Positions 29,382-40,000 of a stretch of 64,000 bases of DNA are shown in pieces. The notes below the pieces were generated by a model, which saw only the letters and a program-made list of their open reading frames with translations, was not told the DNA's origin and searched no databases. Each line of letters starts with the position of its first letter. Positions within the stretch are counted from its first letter, which is position 1. The stretch is from an uncultured Saprospiraceae bacterium. GTDB taxonomy: Bacteria > Bacteroidota > Bacteroidia > Chitinophagales > Saprospiraceae. The translations under genes were made by a program, and so were the position numbers. Location of the stretch: positions 62,001 through 126,000 of the forward strand of contig CALLWB010000042.1 in the NCBI GenBank assembly GCA_938016265.1, in the 5' to 3' direction.

Positions 29382-29412
29382 AAAAAGACCTATTCCAAGA
29401 ATAGGCCTTTTT
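29382..29412 (-). terminator. Rho-independent terminator for carbonic anhydrase gene
   Basis: A 14-base stem (GAATAGG-CCTTTTT against AAAAAGACCTATTC, fully paired as minus-strand RNA through one G-U) has a 3-base loop and is followed by a U run, directly after the carbonic anhydrase stop codon. Confidence 0.85.
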
Positions 29413-29439
29413 ATAGCAATTATTTTTATCGTTTCTTTC

Positions 29440-30006
29440 CTATAAGAAATCTACGCGGCCTGAATCTAAATTATAGTACGCAGGAAGGATTTCAACGGTG
29501 CCATTTTTTACAGCGCTGCCGATGATATCAGAGCGATTGATTAATTCCTTAACGGTTAGTTCAGCATTTTTCTTGACGACGTCTGTTACTGAAGCGTCTG
29601 CTGCACTAGCGGATATGGCGGGTGTGATATGGCCTAGTAAGTGGTTTAGGTTGTAGCCGTTATCTCCTCCTTTCATTGCTGCAGTGACTGCTCCACAACT
29701 TTGGTGGCCTAGTACTACGATGACTTGTGAGCCGCAATGCGCTACTGCATATTCAATACTTGCCATAGAAGAACTGTTGGCAATGTTGCCGGCAACCCGT
29801 ACTACAAACAATTCACCCAATCCAGCATCAAATGCAAGTTCTGGAACTACACGGCTATCTGCGCAACTTAATACAATAGCATATGGTTCTTGTCCTGAAG
29901 TGAGTTCATCTCTTCGGCTACTATTTTGGAGTTTTCCATCTAATTTGTCTTCTACAAATCGTGAATTACCTTCTTTAAGTCGTTGTTTTACATCTGAAAT
30001 ATTCAT
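29440..30006 (-). CDS. Beta-type carbonic anhydrase
   Basis: 188 residues from ATG 30006 (a TTG one codon earlier is not preferred). The zinc-binding residues of beta-carbonic anhydrases are visible: C48, D50 and R52 in CADSR, and H101 and C104 in GHQSCGA. It interconverts CO2 and bicarbonate in the cytoplasm. It is a single-gene unit with its own terminator. Confidence 0.92.
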   Translation of the reverse strand: MNISDVKQRLKEGNSRFVEDKLDGKLQNSSRRDELTSGQEPYAIVLSCADSRVVPELAFDAGLGELFVVRVAGNIANSSSMASIEYAVAHCGSQVIVVLGHQSCGAVTAAMKGGDNGYNLNHLLGHITPAISASAADASVTDVVKKNAELTVKELINRSDIIGSAVKNGTVEILPAYYNLDSGRVDFL

Positions 30007-30165
30007 CAAAGTTATTGTTAAAAAGTTATCTAATTATCCCCAATCAATAAATTGGAGTTACTAAAACATAGGGTTTAAAAATGCAAATATAAGAATTTGA
30101 TCATCAATCTCAAGTGCTGTTAACAATCAAAATGTATCAACCAATAAGTTTGCAAATTGTTTAAT

Positions 30166-31233
30166 CTATTTTGATTTTAATATTCCAGCATCGATCAACA
30201 CCTGAAAGGCATCTTCCATCGTTTCCTTCAAGGGTTTAAATGACATCCCTAATTCTCTCTTGATTTTTGAATTGTTTGCTTTCCAGGGAATATCCACATT
30301 ATTACGAATGAACTGCCGAGTAAACAGTTTGTTAGTAAACGGACCAACAATCATCAACAACCACTTGGGCAATGCCTTTTTAGGTAGTGGGAATTTATCC
30401 CCGTATTTAGGCAGTAAGACCGTTCCCAATTCCAAGAAGTCAGAGTTATGCGCTGAAGTAATGTACCGCCCTTTCGCCCCCGGTGTATATCCAGCTTTGT
30501 AGTGTGCTTCTGCTACATCTCGCACGTCCACGACACCGACACCCAATTTGGGTGCCCCCATTTTCATCTCGCCTCCACCCAGCATTTTGAGGACACTCAC
30601 ACTTTCAGAAGTCGTGTTGTTCGCATTCATCGCTGGTCCCAGCACAAAGCTAGGATTGACGGTGATGAGATCCCATTGGTTTTGGCCTTTTGCGATCTCC
30701 CAGGCTTTCTTTTCAGCGAGTGTTTTTGAGTAGGAATAGGGTTGATATTTGAGGGAGGAAGTGGTGTTCCAGATTTCTTCTGTCAATTCGCCTCCAGGAG
30801 CATTTACGGTATCGATACAATCGGTATAGATGGCGGCGCAGCTGCTAGTGACGACGACCCGTTTTACAGAAGGCACTTCGCCAGCAGATTCGAGTACATT
30901 GGCCGTTCCTTTTACCGCCGGATCGATCAGTTCTTTTTGCGGATCTTTGTAATCTGAGGTGAAGGGAGAAGCGGTGTGGTACACTAATTCACAACCTTGC
31001 ATTGCCTCCTTGTACGACCCTGGCGTGAGTAAGTCGGTTTTGAAAAACTTGATATTACCAGAAGCGTTGTTGGCGGCTGTTTTGAGGTGGCTCATTTTCT
31101 GTTCATTGTCAGGACTTCTGACGGCCGCATGGACAGTTATCCCATCCTCTAACAATCTCTTGACCAGCCAACTGGCGACGTATCCATTGGCTCCGGTGAC
31201 CATTACTGGTTTTGATTTGTCTATTTGGGTCAT
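30166..31233 (-). CDS. NAD-dependent epimerase/dihydroflavonol reductase-like
   Basis: 355 residues of the extended short-chain dehydrogenase type: glycine-rich N-terminal motif VTGANGYVASWLVKRLLEDG, VYHTASPF, VVVTSSCAA and the catalytic YSYSKTLAEKKAW, whose Y-x3-K pair is intact. Members reduce carbonyl groups of varied aldehydes or ketones; no specific substrate can be inferred. It begins after a 155-base spacer from the carbonic anhydrase gene. Confidence 0.85.
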   Translation of the reverse strand: MTQIDKSKPVMVTGANGYVASWLVKRLLEDGITVHAAVRSPDNEQKMSHLKTAANNASGNIKFFKTDLLTPGSYKEAMQGCELVYHTASPFTSDYKDPQKELIDPAVKGTANVLESAGEVPSVKRVVVTSSCAAIYTDCIDTVNAPGGELTEEIWNTTSSLKYQPYSYSKTLAEKKAWEIAKGQNQWDLITVNPSFVLGPAMNANNTTSESVSVLKMLGGGEMKMGAPKLGVGVVDVRDVAEAHYKAGYTPGAKGRYITSAHNSDFLELGTVLLPKYGDKFPLPKKALPKWLLMIVGPFTNKLFTRQFIRNNVDIPWKANNSKIKRELGMSFKPLKETMEDAFQVLIDAGILKSK

Positions 31234-31380
31234 TGTGGATGCTTGTTTTTGGGATTGGGAATTTATGATTGTTTATGCAAAGGTATATTATATATTATTT
31301 TTGACTGAAAATTCGACTAATTATTTTAGGGTTAGTGAAAAATCAACCGCTTGTCCCCTAGCGCATTTCTATTAATAATT

Positions 31381-32025
31381 TCAATTGATCAGCCAATCAA
31401 TAATAGAGGTATTTGCCATCTCTCCTAAGTACCAATGCGCATCAATTTTTAGGGCGCCGCCTTCAATCCATTTTTTTTCGGTTGCTTTGTCAAAAGGTGT
31501 TTCTGAAAAAATCAAAAAATGGTATTTTGAAAAATAGTAAACGGCAAAATTATTCTTATTGCTGGGTCTGTAAATATGGTCTAAGCTTATAAGGTTTAAG
31601 GGCTTGAAGTCTTCTATTACCTGCTCAATGTTGTTCATCTGATTTAGAAAATCATTATGGCTTTGATAAAATACTTTGCAGCTATCGCTATATAAAGGTG
31701 TCGCAATTCCCATAAATTCTGCCGCTATGCTTTTTGAAATGATGCTTGTTGTTTCTTCCTTGTTCCATTTTTTGTAAAGAGAGGTTGAATTATATAATTT
31801 AGTACTCCCCCTGCTACAGGTATCCTGATAAAAAATTTCAGCATATATATAGATCATTCCCTTATCATTACCAATAGCAAATCCTTTAAAGTGTTCCTTT
31901 TTTGTGTTTTTTAACACTTTAAGAATAGGATTATAAGGCGGATCCAACTTGGGTGATAACTTGTCTACGATTAGAAATATTACCACAAAAGCTAAAACGG
32001 CCTTCCACCAATTCTTTTTTTTCAT
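31381..32025 (-). CDS. Membrane-anchored protein of unknown function
   Basis: 214 residues from ATG 32025; the longer frame's extra N-terminus is highly charged and not supported. One transmembrane helix (residues ~9-22) is followed by a mostly beta domain with three cysteines (TCSRG, SCKVF). No family was recognised. Confidence 0.6.
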   Translation of the reverse strand: MKKKNWWKAVLAFVVIFLIVDKLSPKLDPPYNPILKVLKNTKKEHFKGFAIGNDKGMIYIYAEIFYQDTCSRGSTKLYNSTSLYKKWNKEETTSIISKSIAAEFMGIATPLYSDSCKVFYQSHNDFLNQMNNIEQVIEDFKPLNLISLDHIYRPSNKNNFAVYYFSKYHFLIFSETPFDKATEKKWIEGGALKIDAHWYLGEMANTSIIDWLIN

Positions 32026-32284
32026 AGTATGAAGATATACTAAAAATTTATCTCCTAGATTTTTCTTTTCACGCTCCTTCAAAACCCTTCGGGATCGTAA
32101 AGAAATCAAGTCCACCCAAAAAGTACCTCGACCACCAAACAAACAATTTTCGCTTCTTAACTTAAGTCAATGAGACTAGTATCGGTATGCCATATCTTTG
32201 TTTTATAACAAATGGATAATAAACAATTGATTCCGTTTTTAGGCCACTAAGCTAGGTCATTTATTAATCTTAAAATCTTAAAAA

Positions 32285-32725
32285 ATGAAGTATTTATTGT
32301 TATTCGTATTGCCTGTGTTGCTATTGTGTTCGTGTGAAAAAGATCCAATTGAAACCATCAAAGGTGACTATACACTAGTCTCTTATACAAAGGTCGATTG
32401 CGAACACACCGACACGGATCTTGCCTGGAGAGATGTCGACAATACCGTGGAAGAACTATCTGTTAGCGGCACACTAGACATCAAATTATTTAGCATTTTC
32501 AAGCAGAAATTGATTTTTTCAGAAGAAGGATCCACCGATCTTGTGGAGAAAAAATTTGTAGGTGCTTTTACGCAAAGCGGTGAGGGTTGGATAGCCGAAT
32601 ATTCAGGTTCTCCTTTTAGTGGAAGCCATTGTGAAGAGGCGGAAGTTACCGTGGTTGGCAGCACCTTGACATGGAGTTTTACTGAAGATGAATGTCGTGT
32701 AATATTGGTTTGGGAAAAGGTGTAA
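32285..32725 (+). CDS. Small lipoprotein, lipocalin-like
   Basis: 146 residues with a lipobox ending LLCSC at about residue 17. The mature part, KGDYTLVSYTKVDC ... SGTLDIKLF ... SGEGWIAEYSGS ... LTWSFTEDEC, resembles Bacteroidota lipocalin-like domains of about 120 residues. It is a candidate envelope ligand-binding protein; the ligand is unknown. Confidence 0.65.
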   Translation: MKYLLLFVLPVLLLCSCEKDPIETIKGDYTLVSYTKVDCEHTDTDLAWRDVDNTVEELSVSGTLDIKLFSIFKQKLIFSEEGSTDLVEKKFVGAFTQSGEGWIAEYSGSPFSGSHCEEAEVTVVGSTLTWSFTEDECRVILVWEKV

Positions 32726-32837
32726 ATCTTCATCGCGTTTTTTTTAAACTCTGATCATTTTTTGGTCGGAGTTTTCTAGTTTATGACTGTTTTATTCGAA
32801 TAGGATGCATTTGGTTAGCTATTGATTTTTTAGGTCG

Positions 32838-32902
32838 CATTCACCGTGGCAGAGACGTATTGCAATGTGTAACTACGCACCACCAGTTTCTAATTTCAGT
32901 TG
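32838..32902. repeat. Direct repeat, copy 1 (end of membrane-protein gene)
   Basis: A ~65-base block (CATTCACCG...ATTTCAGTTG) recurs at 34165-34230 in the same orientation. Part of this copy encodes the last residues (KQLKLETGG) of the membrane protein at 32873. Confidence 0.65.
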
Positions 32903-33589
32903 CTTGGAAAGCTGAACAATTGACAATACATGCATGAAAATTGCCGAAGGCATAAAAAAGGAGGGCAACAACAAAAAAGGAAAATGAATAAACCGATCCG
33001 AAAACCCGCCCGTTCCCCAAAATTCAGGAAAATATAAGGAAGTGACAAATGTAAAAGCAGCAAACAATATCACACCAATTCCTAGAAAATTCCAGGCGAT
33101 TAATATTTTTTTGGAAGCAGAAGACCGATAGGCATAAAACCCCATAACTATTGCAGAAATCCCAAGCAGCACATCGTAATTCGCCCCTTCAAAAGTGACC
33201 TGAATCGGCAGTATTCCTTGCAAAAAGGTAAAATAAAACAAAACTTCAATCACCGCCCTAAAACTCTGGTAAGCAATCGGTATATAAATCGGTATCGCAT
33301 GCAAGACTTCGCTATTTCTCTTCCAAAACAAGAATATCCCAGTAAACAAAAATACGGGCAAAATCATCAACAAGGGAATCCGAGGAGGCAACGCTGAGGA
33401 AAGATAAAATCCCGTTTGATCAATTGCAAACTGAATGGCCAACCAACCAAAAAGAGTAGCAAGGATAATTCCCATGGCTCGTTGTCTGTTTTTAGGTGAT
33501 CGACCCAATTTTTTCATACTCAAGTTGACCATCCACAATAAAATACTAAGTAAAACTACGAACAATAGAAAATAGGATAAGGGTATCAT
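32873..33589 (-). CDS. Integral membrane protein of unknown function
   Basis: About 238 residues from ATG 33589 with six or seven hydrophobic helices and short loops. No family was recognised. It is the second gene of a two-gene unit behind a MarR regulator, and a 14-base palindrome that matches the one before the MarR gene precedes its start. This makes it the probable regulated target. Its last residues are encoded in a direct repeat. Confidence 0.65.
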   Translation of the reverse strand: MIPLSYFLLFVVLLSILLWMVNLSMKKLGRSPKNRQRAMGIILATLFGWLAIQFAIDQTGFYLSSALPPRIPLLMILPVFLFTGIFLFWKRNSEVLHAIPIYIPIAYQSFRAVIEVLFYFTFLQGILPIQVTFEGANYDVLLGISAIVMGFYAYRSSASKKILIAWNFLGIGVILFAAFTFVTSLYFPEFWGTGGFSDRFIHFPFLLLPSFFMPSAIFMHVLSIVQLSKQLKLETGGA

Positions 33590-33603
33590 AAAATTAAGTT
33601 TTG

Positions 33604-33617
33604 GTTGTATATACAAC
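33604..33617 (-). promoter_or_regulatory. Candidate MarR operator before membrane-protein gene
   Basis: A perfect 14-base palindrome, GTTGTATATACAAC, 15 bases upstream of the start codon of the membrane protein gene and just after the MarR stop codon. It is the same core as the operator before the MarR gene, with one symmetric change. Confidence 0.6.
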
Positions 33618-33631
33618 TATTGTAAAAAAAA

Positions 33632-34060
33632 TTAAGCAGATAGTTTATTTTTTAACAACAAAAGGGCATACTCCCCTTCCTTGCCTAGAATTTCGCGTAT
33701 TTCTTCCATCGCTAAATCCCATTGAGGCACTACCTTTTCTAAAAATTGTTTTCCTTTTTTTGTTGTGTGAAGAAACTTGGTTTCTTCCCTGTAAATGTAC
33801 CCCTCCTTGAATAATCGAGTGATATTTCGATTGACCGTAGATTTATCCAAATACAAAAAATCCGACAGCTTTTTTTGATTGACCGATTTCCCTTTCGTTA
33901 CCACAAATAAAATACTAAGCTGACTATCCGTTATCCCTAATGGCTGAAGATATTTTCGAAACACATTCGCCACTATCCGATTGCATTGCATCATATTCCC
34001 AGAAATACATAATCTGGGATTACAATTTTCGATGTTTGGATAGTTTTCGATTTGTTTCAT
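33632..34060 (-). CDS. MarR family transcriptional regulator
   Basis: 142 residues from ATG 34060. A winged helix-turn-helix is visible (ITDSQLSILFVVTKGKSVNQKKLSDFLYLDKSTVNRNITRLFKEGYI), including the STVNR recognition helix. It should be a dimeric repressor released by a small ligand. A 24-base perfect palindrome lies 18 bases upstream and a matching core before the downstream membrane protein gene, pointing to autoregulation and control of that gene. Confidence 0.85.
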   Translation of the reverse strand: MKQIENYPNIENCNPRLCISGNMMQCNRIVANVFRKYLQPLGITDSQLSILFVVTKGKSVNQKKLSDFLYLDKSTVNRNITRLFKEGYIYREETKFLHTTKKGKQFLEKVVPQWDLAMEEIREILGKEGEYALLLLKNKLSA

Positions 34061-34077
34061 GGGACAAATATGCACAC

Positions 34078-34101
34078 AAAAAGTTGCATATGCAACTTTT
34101 T
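34078..34101 (-). promoter_or_regulatory. Candidate MarR operator, 24-base palindrome
   Basis: A perfect palindrome with core GTTGCATATGCAAC flanked by A5 and T5, 18 bases before the MarR start codon. It matches the size and symmetry of MarR operators. Confidence 0.7.
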
Positions 34102-34164
34102 TTGAAAAATAAAAGCATTTCCCTCAACAAGAGGTCCTCGTAATCACCGCTAAAAGACGTTTTA

Positions 34165-34230
34165 CATTCACAGCGACAGAGACTATTGCAATGCATCTGT
34201 ACTATGTGATACCATTTCCGATTTCAGTTG
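34165..34230. repeat. Direct repeat, copy 2 (remnant of a gene 3' end)
   Basis: Matches 32838-32902: both contain CATTCAC, a ...CAGAGAC(G)TATTGCAATG... palindrome and ATTTCAGTTG. Read on the minus strand it could encode a short CAACTGAAAT-derived tail like that of the membrane protein, so it may be a leftover gene end. Confidence 0.6.
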
Positions 34231-34264
34231 ATTTCCGCATTCACGCAGCAGCATATTCACTCAT

Positions 34265-34627
34265 TCAAGCTTGCTCTCCCCCATCAATATATTCCTCCAA
34301 AATTTCCGCAAGATTTGGCTTAGGAACAAGCCCTTGAAAACGCTCCATCAACATCCCCTTATCCAAAAACATCAAGGTAGGAACAGATTTTATTTTGAAA
34401 TACTGGTTAAGTCCGGGATTACTGCCTGTATTGATTTTTGCGACTAGTGCTCTCCCCTCAAATTCTTCTGCCAATTCATCTATGATGGGGCTCAATACAT
34501 TGCATGGTCCGCACCCATTCCCATAAAAATCCAGCAACACAGGGACTTTGGATTGAGCAACTAATTCATTGAAGTTGGCATCGGTAACCTGGATGGCTTG
34601 ATATTTAGGTTTTTTTTTCCAAAACAT
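34265..34627 (-). CDS. Thioredoxin
   Basis: 120 residues with a thioredoxin fold and redox motif CGPC (C39, C42), followed by KIKSVPTLMFLDKG with the cis-proline. The usual tryptophan before CGPC is replaced by glycine (NGCGPC). It reduces disulfides in the cytoplasm; the substitution may change redox potential or partner choice. It stands alone. Confidence 0.88.
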   Translation of the reverse strand: MFWKKKPKYQAIQVTDANFNELVAQSKVPVLLDFYGNGCGPCNVLSPIIDELAEEFEGRALVAKINTGSNPGLNQYFKIKSVPTLMFLDKGMLMERFQGLVPKPNLAEILEEYIDGGEQA

Positions 34628-35363
34628 AGTTGGTAAATTTTAATTTTACTTTGTAAATATACCCCTAAAATTGATAAAAATCCAGCAATGGACGGTAGAC
34701 AATATTTCCCTTTCCCTTGTCTATTTTTCCCTACCCTTGTTTATTTGGTTAATGGTGAATACCTCCACCGACAGTTTGCATAACAAAATGAGTCTTCTGC
34801 TATCCTCCTAAAATGTAATAGTTCTTCGGACTTTTCCGAAGAACTATTACTTATTGACTCCTGGGCCTAATAAAAAAAGGCATCTTTATTCATAGGAAAA
34901 GTAGGTTAAGCTTGATTCAATTCACCACCTCTACCCTATTTCCTAATCATATATCTTGAAATTTCTGAGAATGTTTTTTTACTTGATTATGCTAAACTAT
35001 ACTGTAGTTAAGCAGTCAAAAGGCATTCAATTAAACTCCTTTCAACCTGGTGTTTTCCACCTAAAATTCTTGTTAACAGGCGAACTAAATCACACCTACT
35101 AATACATATGCACATTGATTAACTAATTTCTAAAACAAAGATAGGAGCAGAAAAGCAATAGTTACTTGACAAAAACAACCTAAATTATATTAAAACTAAA
35201 ACTAATTTAATGCTGGAATTTGACAATTCAATCCCTCATTAAGCAGAAAACATAATAGAAACGGAACATTCCATTAGACAGGAAAAACAACATTGTGATA
35301 TTATTTTTTAATATACTATAATTTAACCGTGCACCTTTAATTTCATCAATCAGCAATTTACAA
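34628..35363. other. Intergenic region with a strong hairpin
   Basis: 736 bases without a gene. A perfect 16-base hairpin (arms beginning GTAATAGTTCTTCGGA, 34815-34850) with a four-base loop lies within it, not followed by a T tract. The rest is AT-rich and shows nothing else. Confidence 0.5.
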
Positions 35364-36827
35364 TCACCTAATCCGCTTCAACTCTTCCAGCTTCTCCATC
35401 AACCAGTCTTTGTGAGCCACCACTTGTGCCGATTCCAATTTTTCTTTCAGACCGGGTAGTGCACGTTTGCTAAATCCCTCCTTGTATTTGTAGATCAAAT
35501 TCACATTTTTCAAGAAGTTGCTGTAGGCTAATTTGGTGATTTTATGAATGTCTTTTTTCCTGCGTAGTGCACTACCAAACGACTTGGAAAGACCGTAAAA
35601 CGCCCTACTTTTATCCAGTTCATAATAACACCGTAGCCTCAAGGATTTGATATTCATACCAAAAAACACATCCTCCGTCTCCAGTTCCGGTCCCAAATGA
35701 TGATCTGCCGCCTGATAATCCCCTTCATAAAAATTGATAATGGCCATAAAATAGTTGTACGCTCCATCACCATATTTAGGATCGAAGTCCTTTTTGAATT
35801 TTATCGTTTCTTCCTTGGCCCAAGCGGTTTGATTTACCTGGCAAGCAGTACCTATGATGTTTTTAAAACGTCCGAGATCAAGGTATTTCCCCTTGTAAAT
35901 CAAGCCTTTTAGGATCAAGAGTTGATACAATTCAAATACTTTCTGGAGATACTCTTTTTGCCCCTCTTGTATTTTTTCACTACAGAAATTGATAGCATGG
36001 GTAAAAATCTCACTGATTTCGGCCTTGCTCAACCCCTTGGCTATTGGCTGCCCAAGCAGAGACACCAGATTATTGAAACCCTCCGTATCTTGTCGATTTC
36101 GGAGGATCTTGAGCACCGCATGGTAGAACTGGATAAAACTGTTTTCCTGGTAAGTTGGTTGTCGAATGATTTGACCGAATGCGTCCAACAATGGAAAGTC
36201 ATAATCCTGCGCAAACAGCAAATTTAGATTGAGCATTTCACAAGAAATATTCAACCGTCTGGCCAAATAAAAAGTGTCTAACGCAATCGCTTCCTTTCTC
36301 AAATAGTCCCGCGCAGTTCTTCCCTTTTCTCCATCGAGGTACTGCCGGTATTCACGTTCTATCAAGTAATTTTCGAGGTAAGAATCGGTGTCCCGCCGTT
36401 GATGGTTATCCAGCAGCATTTTTGACTCTTTGTATTGGTTGACAAAAAAGCTACGCTCATCAATTCGGAGTAACCCCCTCATTAATAACTGTCGTTTATG
36501 AAACGGGCGTTCTTCCAACTCTTTTTTAACAAGCAACTCTTTGACCAGAGAAAGTAGCTTGCTCATTTCTACATTCAGACTAGATGTTATTTTTGTTTTT
36601 CCCGGATACATTTTCTCAAAAATATACTGTCGGTTAAAATTGGGATGATCCACCTCAAAAACAATCTGTCCGTCCTCCATTTCTTTTCTAAAAGAAGCCA
36701 AAGTCTCCCATAGTAAAATGACCTTTTTATTTTTGTTAAAAAAAGGAGACAAGGTCATATCCTTGAGTTGACTCATATCTGTTTCATCAAGTTTACTAAG
36801 TACATTTATTAACCGACTATTTTTCAT
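35364..36827 (-). CDS. Large helical TPR-like protein, Bacteroidota family
   Basis: 487 residues, no signal peptide, mostly helical. It opens LINVLSKLDETDMSQLKDMTLSPFFNKNKKV, a motif (SPFFNKN) that I know from a group of uncharacterised Bacteroidota proteins. The C-terminal half contains repeat-like helix pairs such as AINFYEGDYQAADHHL. It is comparable in size and fold class to the protein at 1464-2993, but the sequences are not clearly paralogous. Function is unknown. Confidence 0.7.
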   Translation of the reverse strand: MKNSRLINVLSKLDETDMSQLKDMTLSPFFNKNKKVILLWETLASFRKEMEDGQIVFEVDHPNFNRQYIFEKMYPGKTKITSSLNVEMSKLLSLVKELLVKKELEERPFHKRQLLMRGLLRIDERSFFVNQYKESKMLLDNHQRRDTDSYLENYLIEREYRQYLDGEKGRTARDYLRKEAIALDTFYLARRLNISCEMLNLNLLFAQDYDFPLLDAFGQIIRQPTYQENSFIQFYHAVLKILRNRQDTEGFNNLVSLLGQPIAKGLSKAEISEIFTHAINFCSEKIQEGQKEYLQKVFELYQLLILKGLIYKGKYLDLGRFKNIIGTACQVNQTAWAKEETIKFKKDFDPKYGDGAYNYFMAIINFYEGDYQAADHHLGPELETEDVFFGMNIKSLRLRCYYELDKSRAFYGLSKSFGSALRRKKDIHKITKLAYSNFLKNVNLIYKYKEGFSKRALPGLKEKLESAQVVAHKDWLMEKLEELKRIR

Positions 36828-37039
36828 ATTATGTTTTTATATATCACAATATACATCAAAATTGATTTCCATTACACTGATTTTAAATTTATTTCGTACC
36901 TTATAATGTATTAATTCCATTCACTTAAATTCATATACTAAATTTTAATAACGTAATATGGTTACGTTTTTGATAAGCTAATTATGCCCTAATTGTGGTA
37001 CATTTATGCTACTGTTTGACGACTTTTAGATCTTTTTTT

Positions 37040-40000
37040 ATGAAAATTCTCCTTGCGCTCCTTAGCTGCATATTGACCGTTTACCAGATGGCAGGACAAC
37101 CCCTGGAACAGTCAGTTGCAAAATTATTAAGTACTTCGAAAACGATTATTGCTGACCAAAAACAGCAGGAAATCGCTGTAATCAACCCCAATCTAAGGGT
37201 CACTGCGGATCAGTTTATTGCTGGCAAAAAAAACGAATTATTAAATGACCAGAATGCTGACCTAAAAAAACAAAAAGAACACCTTAGCAAACAGGGCAAC
37301 TTATATGCTAGATACCAACAAACGCTCAACGGCATTCCAGTAGAAGGTGCGACCCTGATTGCAAAAGAAAAAAATGGAAGATTGTGTACACTTTCAGGAA
37401 CGTTGGTTGCCGGATTGTCAAACAGTACGTCCCCTTCACTAACAGAACATCAGGCTTTATCTCAGGCTTTAAGTACGATCAATGCTAAGGAGTACGCCTG
37501 GGAAAACTCCGAAATGGAAGCGCAACTTAAAAACGCAAAAAAGGGGAAATCTACCTGGTTTCCTAATGGTGAATTGGTCTATGTTTCTGGCAACCACGCT
37601 CCTATTCCTCCAAACAACAACTACCAACTTGCCTGGAAATTCAATATTTTCAGCATTCAACCCCACCAACATCAATCCGTATACATCGATGCGCATTCCG
37701 GACAAAAAATCAGTGCAACAACCCTCCTTAAAGATGCCTACGTACAAGGAAAAGGGCTATCAAACTACCACGGAGAACAAACATTTACCTGTAACCACAA
37801 AAACAACCACTACCAATTGGACAACCCCCTGGTAGAAACCAGACGATTTACTACCTGGAGCAATGGGTACGGAAAACCAATCAATAGCCTTGACACCAAT
37901 TGGACAAGCCACAAACAGGGGATAGACGTCCACTGGGGCATTGAAAAATTTGTCCACCATCTAAATGATTCCCTTGGTAGAAATGGCTATGATGGTGCTG
38001 GCGGAAAAATCCGTGCAATAGTCGGACTAAACATTAACAACGCTTTCTGGGATGGACACAGCCTTTGGTTTGGCAAAGGAAACAACCAGACTAGCAGATC
38101 ATTGACTTCCAATGACCTTGTGGCACACGAGTACTCCCATGCCTTGCTTGACGATATTATCGGTTTTCACTATGCAGGAGAAAGTGGTGCAATTGAAGAG
38201 TCCTACTGCGATATTTTTGGTGAATTATTCGAATATTGGGAAACAGGTGCTCTTGATTGGAAAGTTGGTGCAGATGTCACCCTGACCGCTGGGGTCCCCA
38301 ATCAGCTAGGCATCAGGGACCTAAGCCAACCGATTCAATACAAAAGTATAGGCTGGAAGGATGGCCCTGCAGACCATTGGGGGGTCCACAATAATAGCCG
38401 ACTGCATAGCTATTGGTTTCACCGACTGATCAATCACTATGGAGTTTCAGTAGAAAATGGGACGGAATTGATTTATGAAACCTTGTTTAACTTAACGCCA
38501 AATGGAGATTATTTTTCCTTACGGAATGCCTCTGTTCTAGTAGCCAACAGCCAGTTTCCGGGAATTGCAGTAGCTGTGGAATCTTGCTGGAATGATGTGG
38601 GTTTGTCGCTTGCGCCTCCTCAAGTAATTCTGGATGTATTCCCAGCAAATGGGGACGTTCTATACGGAGGAACGACAGATACCATCCGATGGGACACCAG
38701 CTTAGCGATAAACGACATTGATATTGAATATTCTACCAATGGAGGGGCGACCTGGCAATTGATAGTGGCAGCGCATCCTTATGCCCAGGGCTCTTATGTT
38801 TGGAATATCCCACAAAACTATTCAAACAAAGTGTTAGTCCGAGTGCAAGACAGCAGTCAGCCAAACACAAGAGGCGTGAGCAATGGCTATTTCCAACTTA
38901 TCAACACCACCAATCTTCCTCCTATAGCACTTGATGATGAGATACATACTTACCAGGACTTTTTTGAGATTATTAATCCTATAAAAAATGATACGGATGA
39001 GGGTGGCCTGGACTCCAACTCTCTTACGATTCTTACTAGTATACTTCCTTCACAAGGGACGGTTGAGCTAGCGAATGGTGGCCGGAAAATTCGACTTACG
39101 ATTGCACCTGATTTTGTTGGGAACTTCACGTTCGACTATCAGGTTTGTGATTTGGGTACTCCAAGACTGTGCGATATTGCAACCGTTACCATAGTCTCCC
39201 ATTCCGCGCAAGCCCCAAAATGGGCGATGTCAGACTGGGGCATCCTTTCCCTTGGAGAGACTCTAAACAGAAATTTGTTAGTGAATGACTATCTGGTAGA
39301 TTCTACTTGGAGTTTTGTAGGCTGGGATACGATATCCCTTGACAAAGGAGCATTAAGTATAGATGCTTCTAATGGCGACTATGGTTATACAGCAAACACT
39401 TTAGGCCGAGACACTATTTGCTATTACCTCCAAAATCAGGACACCACCATTGTCGATACGGCTTATTTGTATTTGTTTAACATCCTAGGAGGAAATCGTG
39501 CAAAAGACTCGATGGATCTGGTGATTTTGCATGAGATGACAGATGGTGCCAACTGGCTATATCCTTGGGACTTGAGTACCCCAATGACTGACTGGTATGG
39601 CATTACGCTCCTCAACGATAGAGTATCTAGCATTGACTTAAGAAATAACCATTTAGCAGGTGAACTTTCTGACTTTTCTAACTTGACTCAACTCCGTTCA
39701 TTTTACCTGAATGAAAATCAACTTACTGGTTTCCTCCCTGACTATTCTAATTTAACATCGATTGAACATTTGAGTTTTTCGTTCAACAGTTTTTCTGGAT
39801 ATTTCCCCAATTTGTCAAAAACGCTACAACTACTAACATTAAGCGCGGAGCTTTGTGACTTTATAGGATCACCCCCAGATTTTTCAAGTTTGACTGCATT
39901 GGAGTCCATTCGATTCAATTCAAACAAGTTCAATAAAAACATGACAGATTATTCCCATCTGGTCAACTTGCAATACTTACATTTTTATAATAACAAACTA

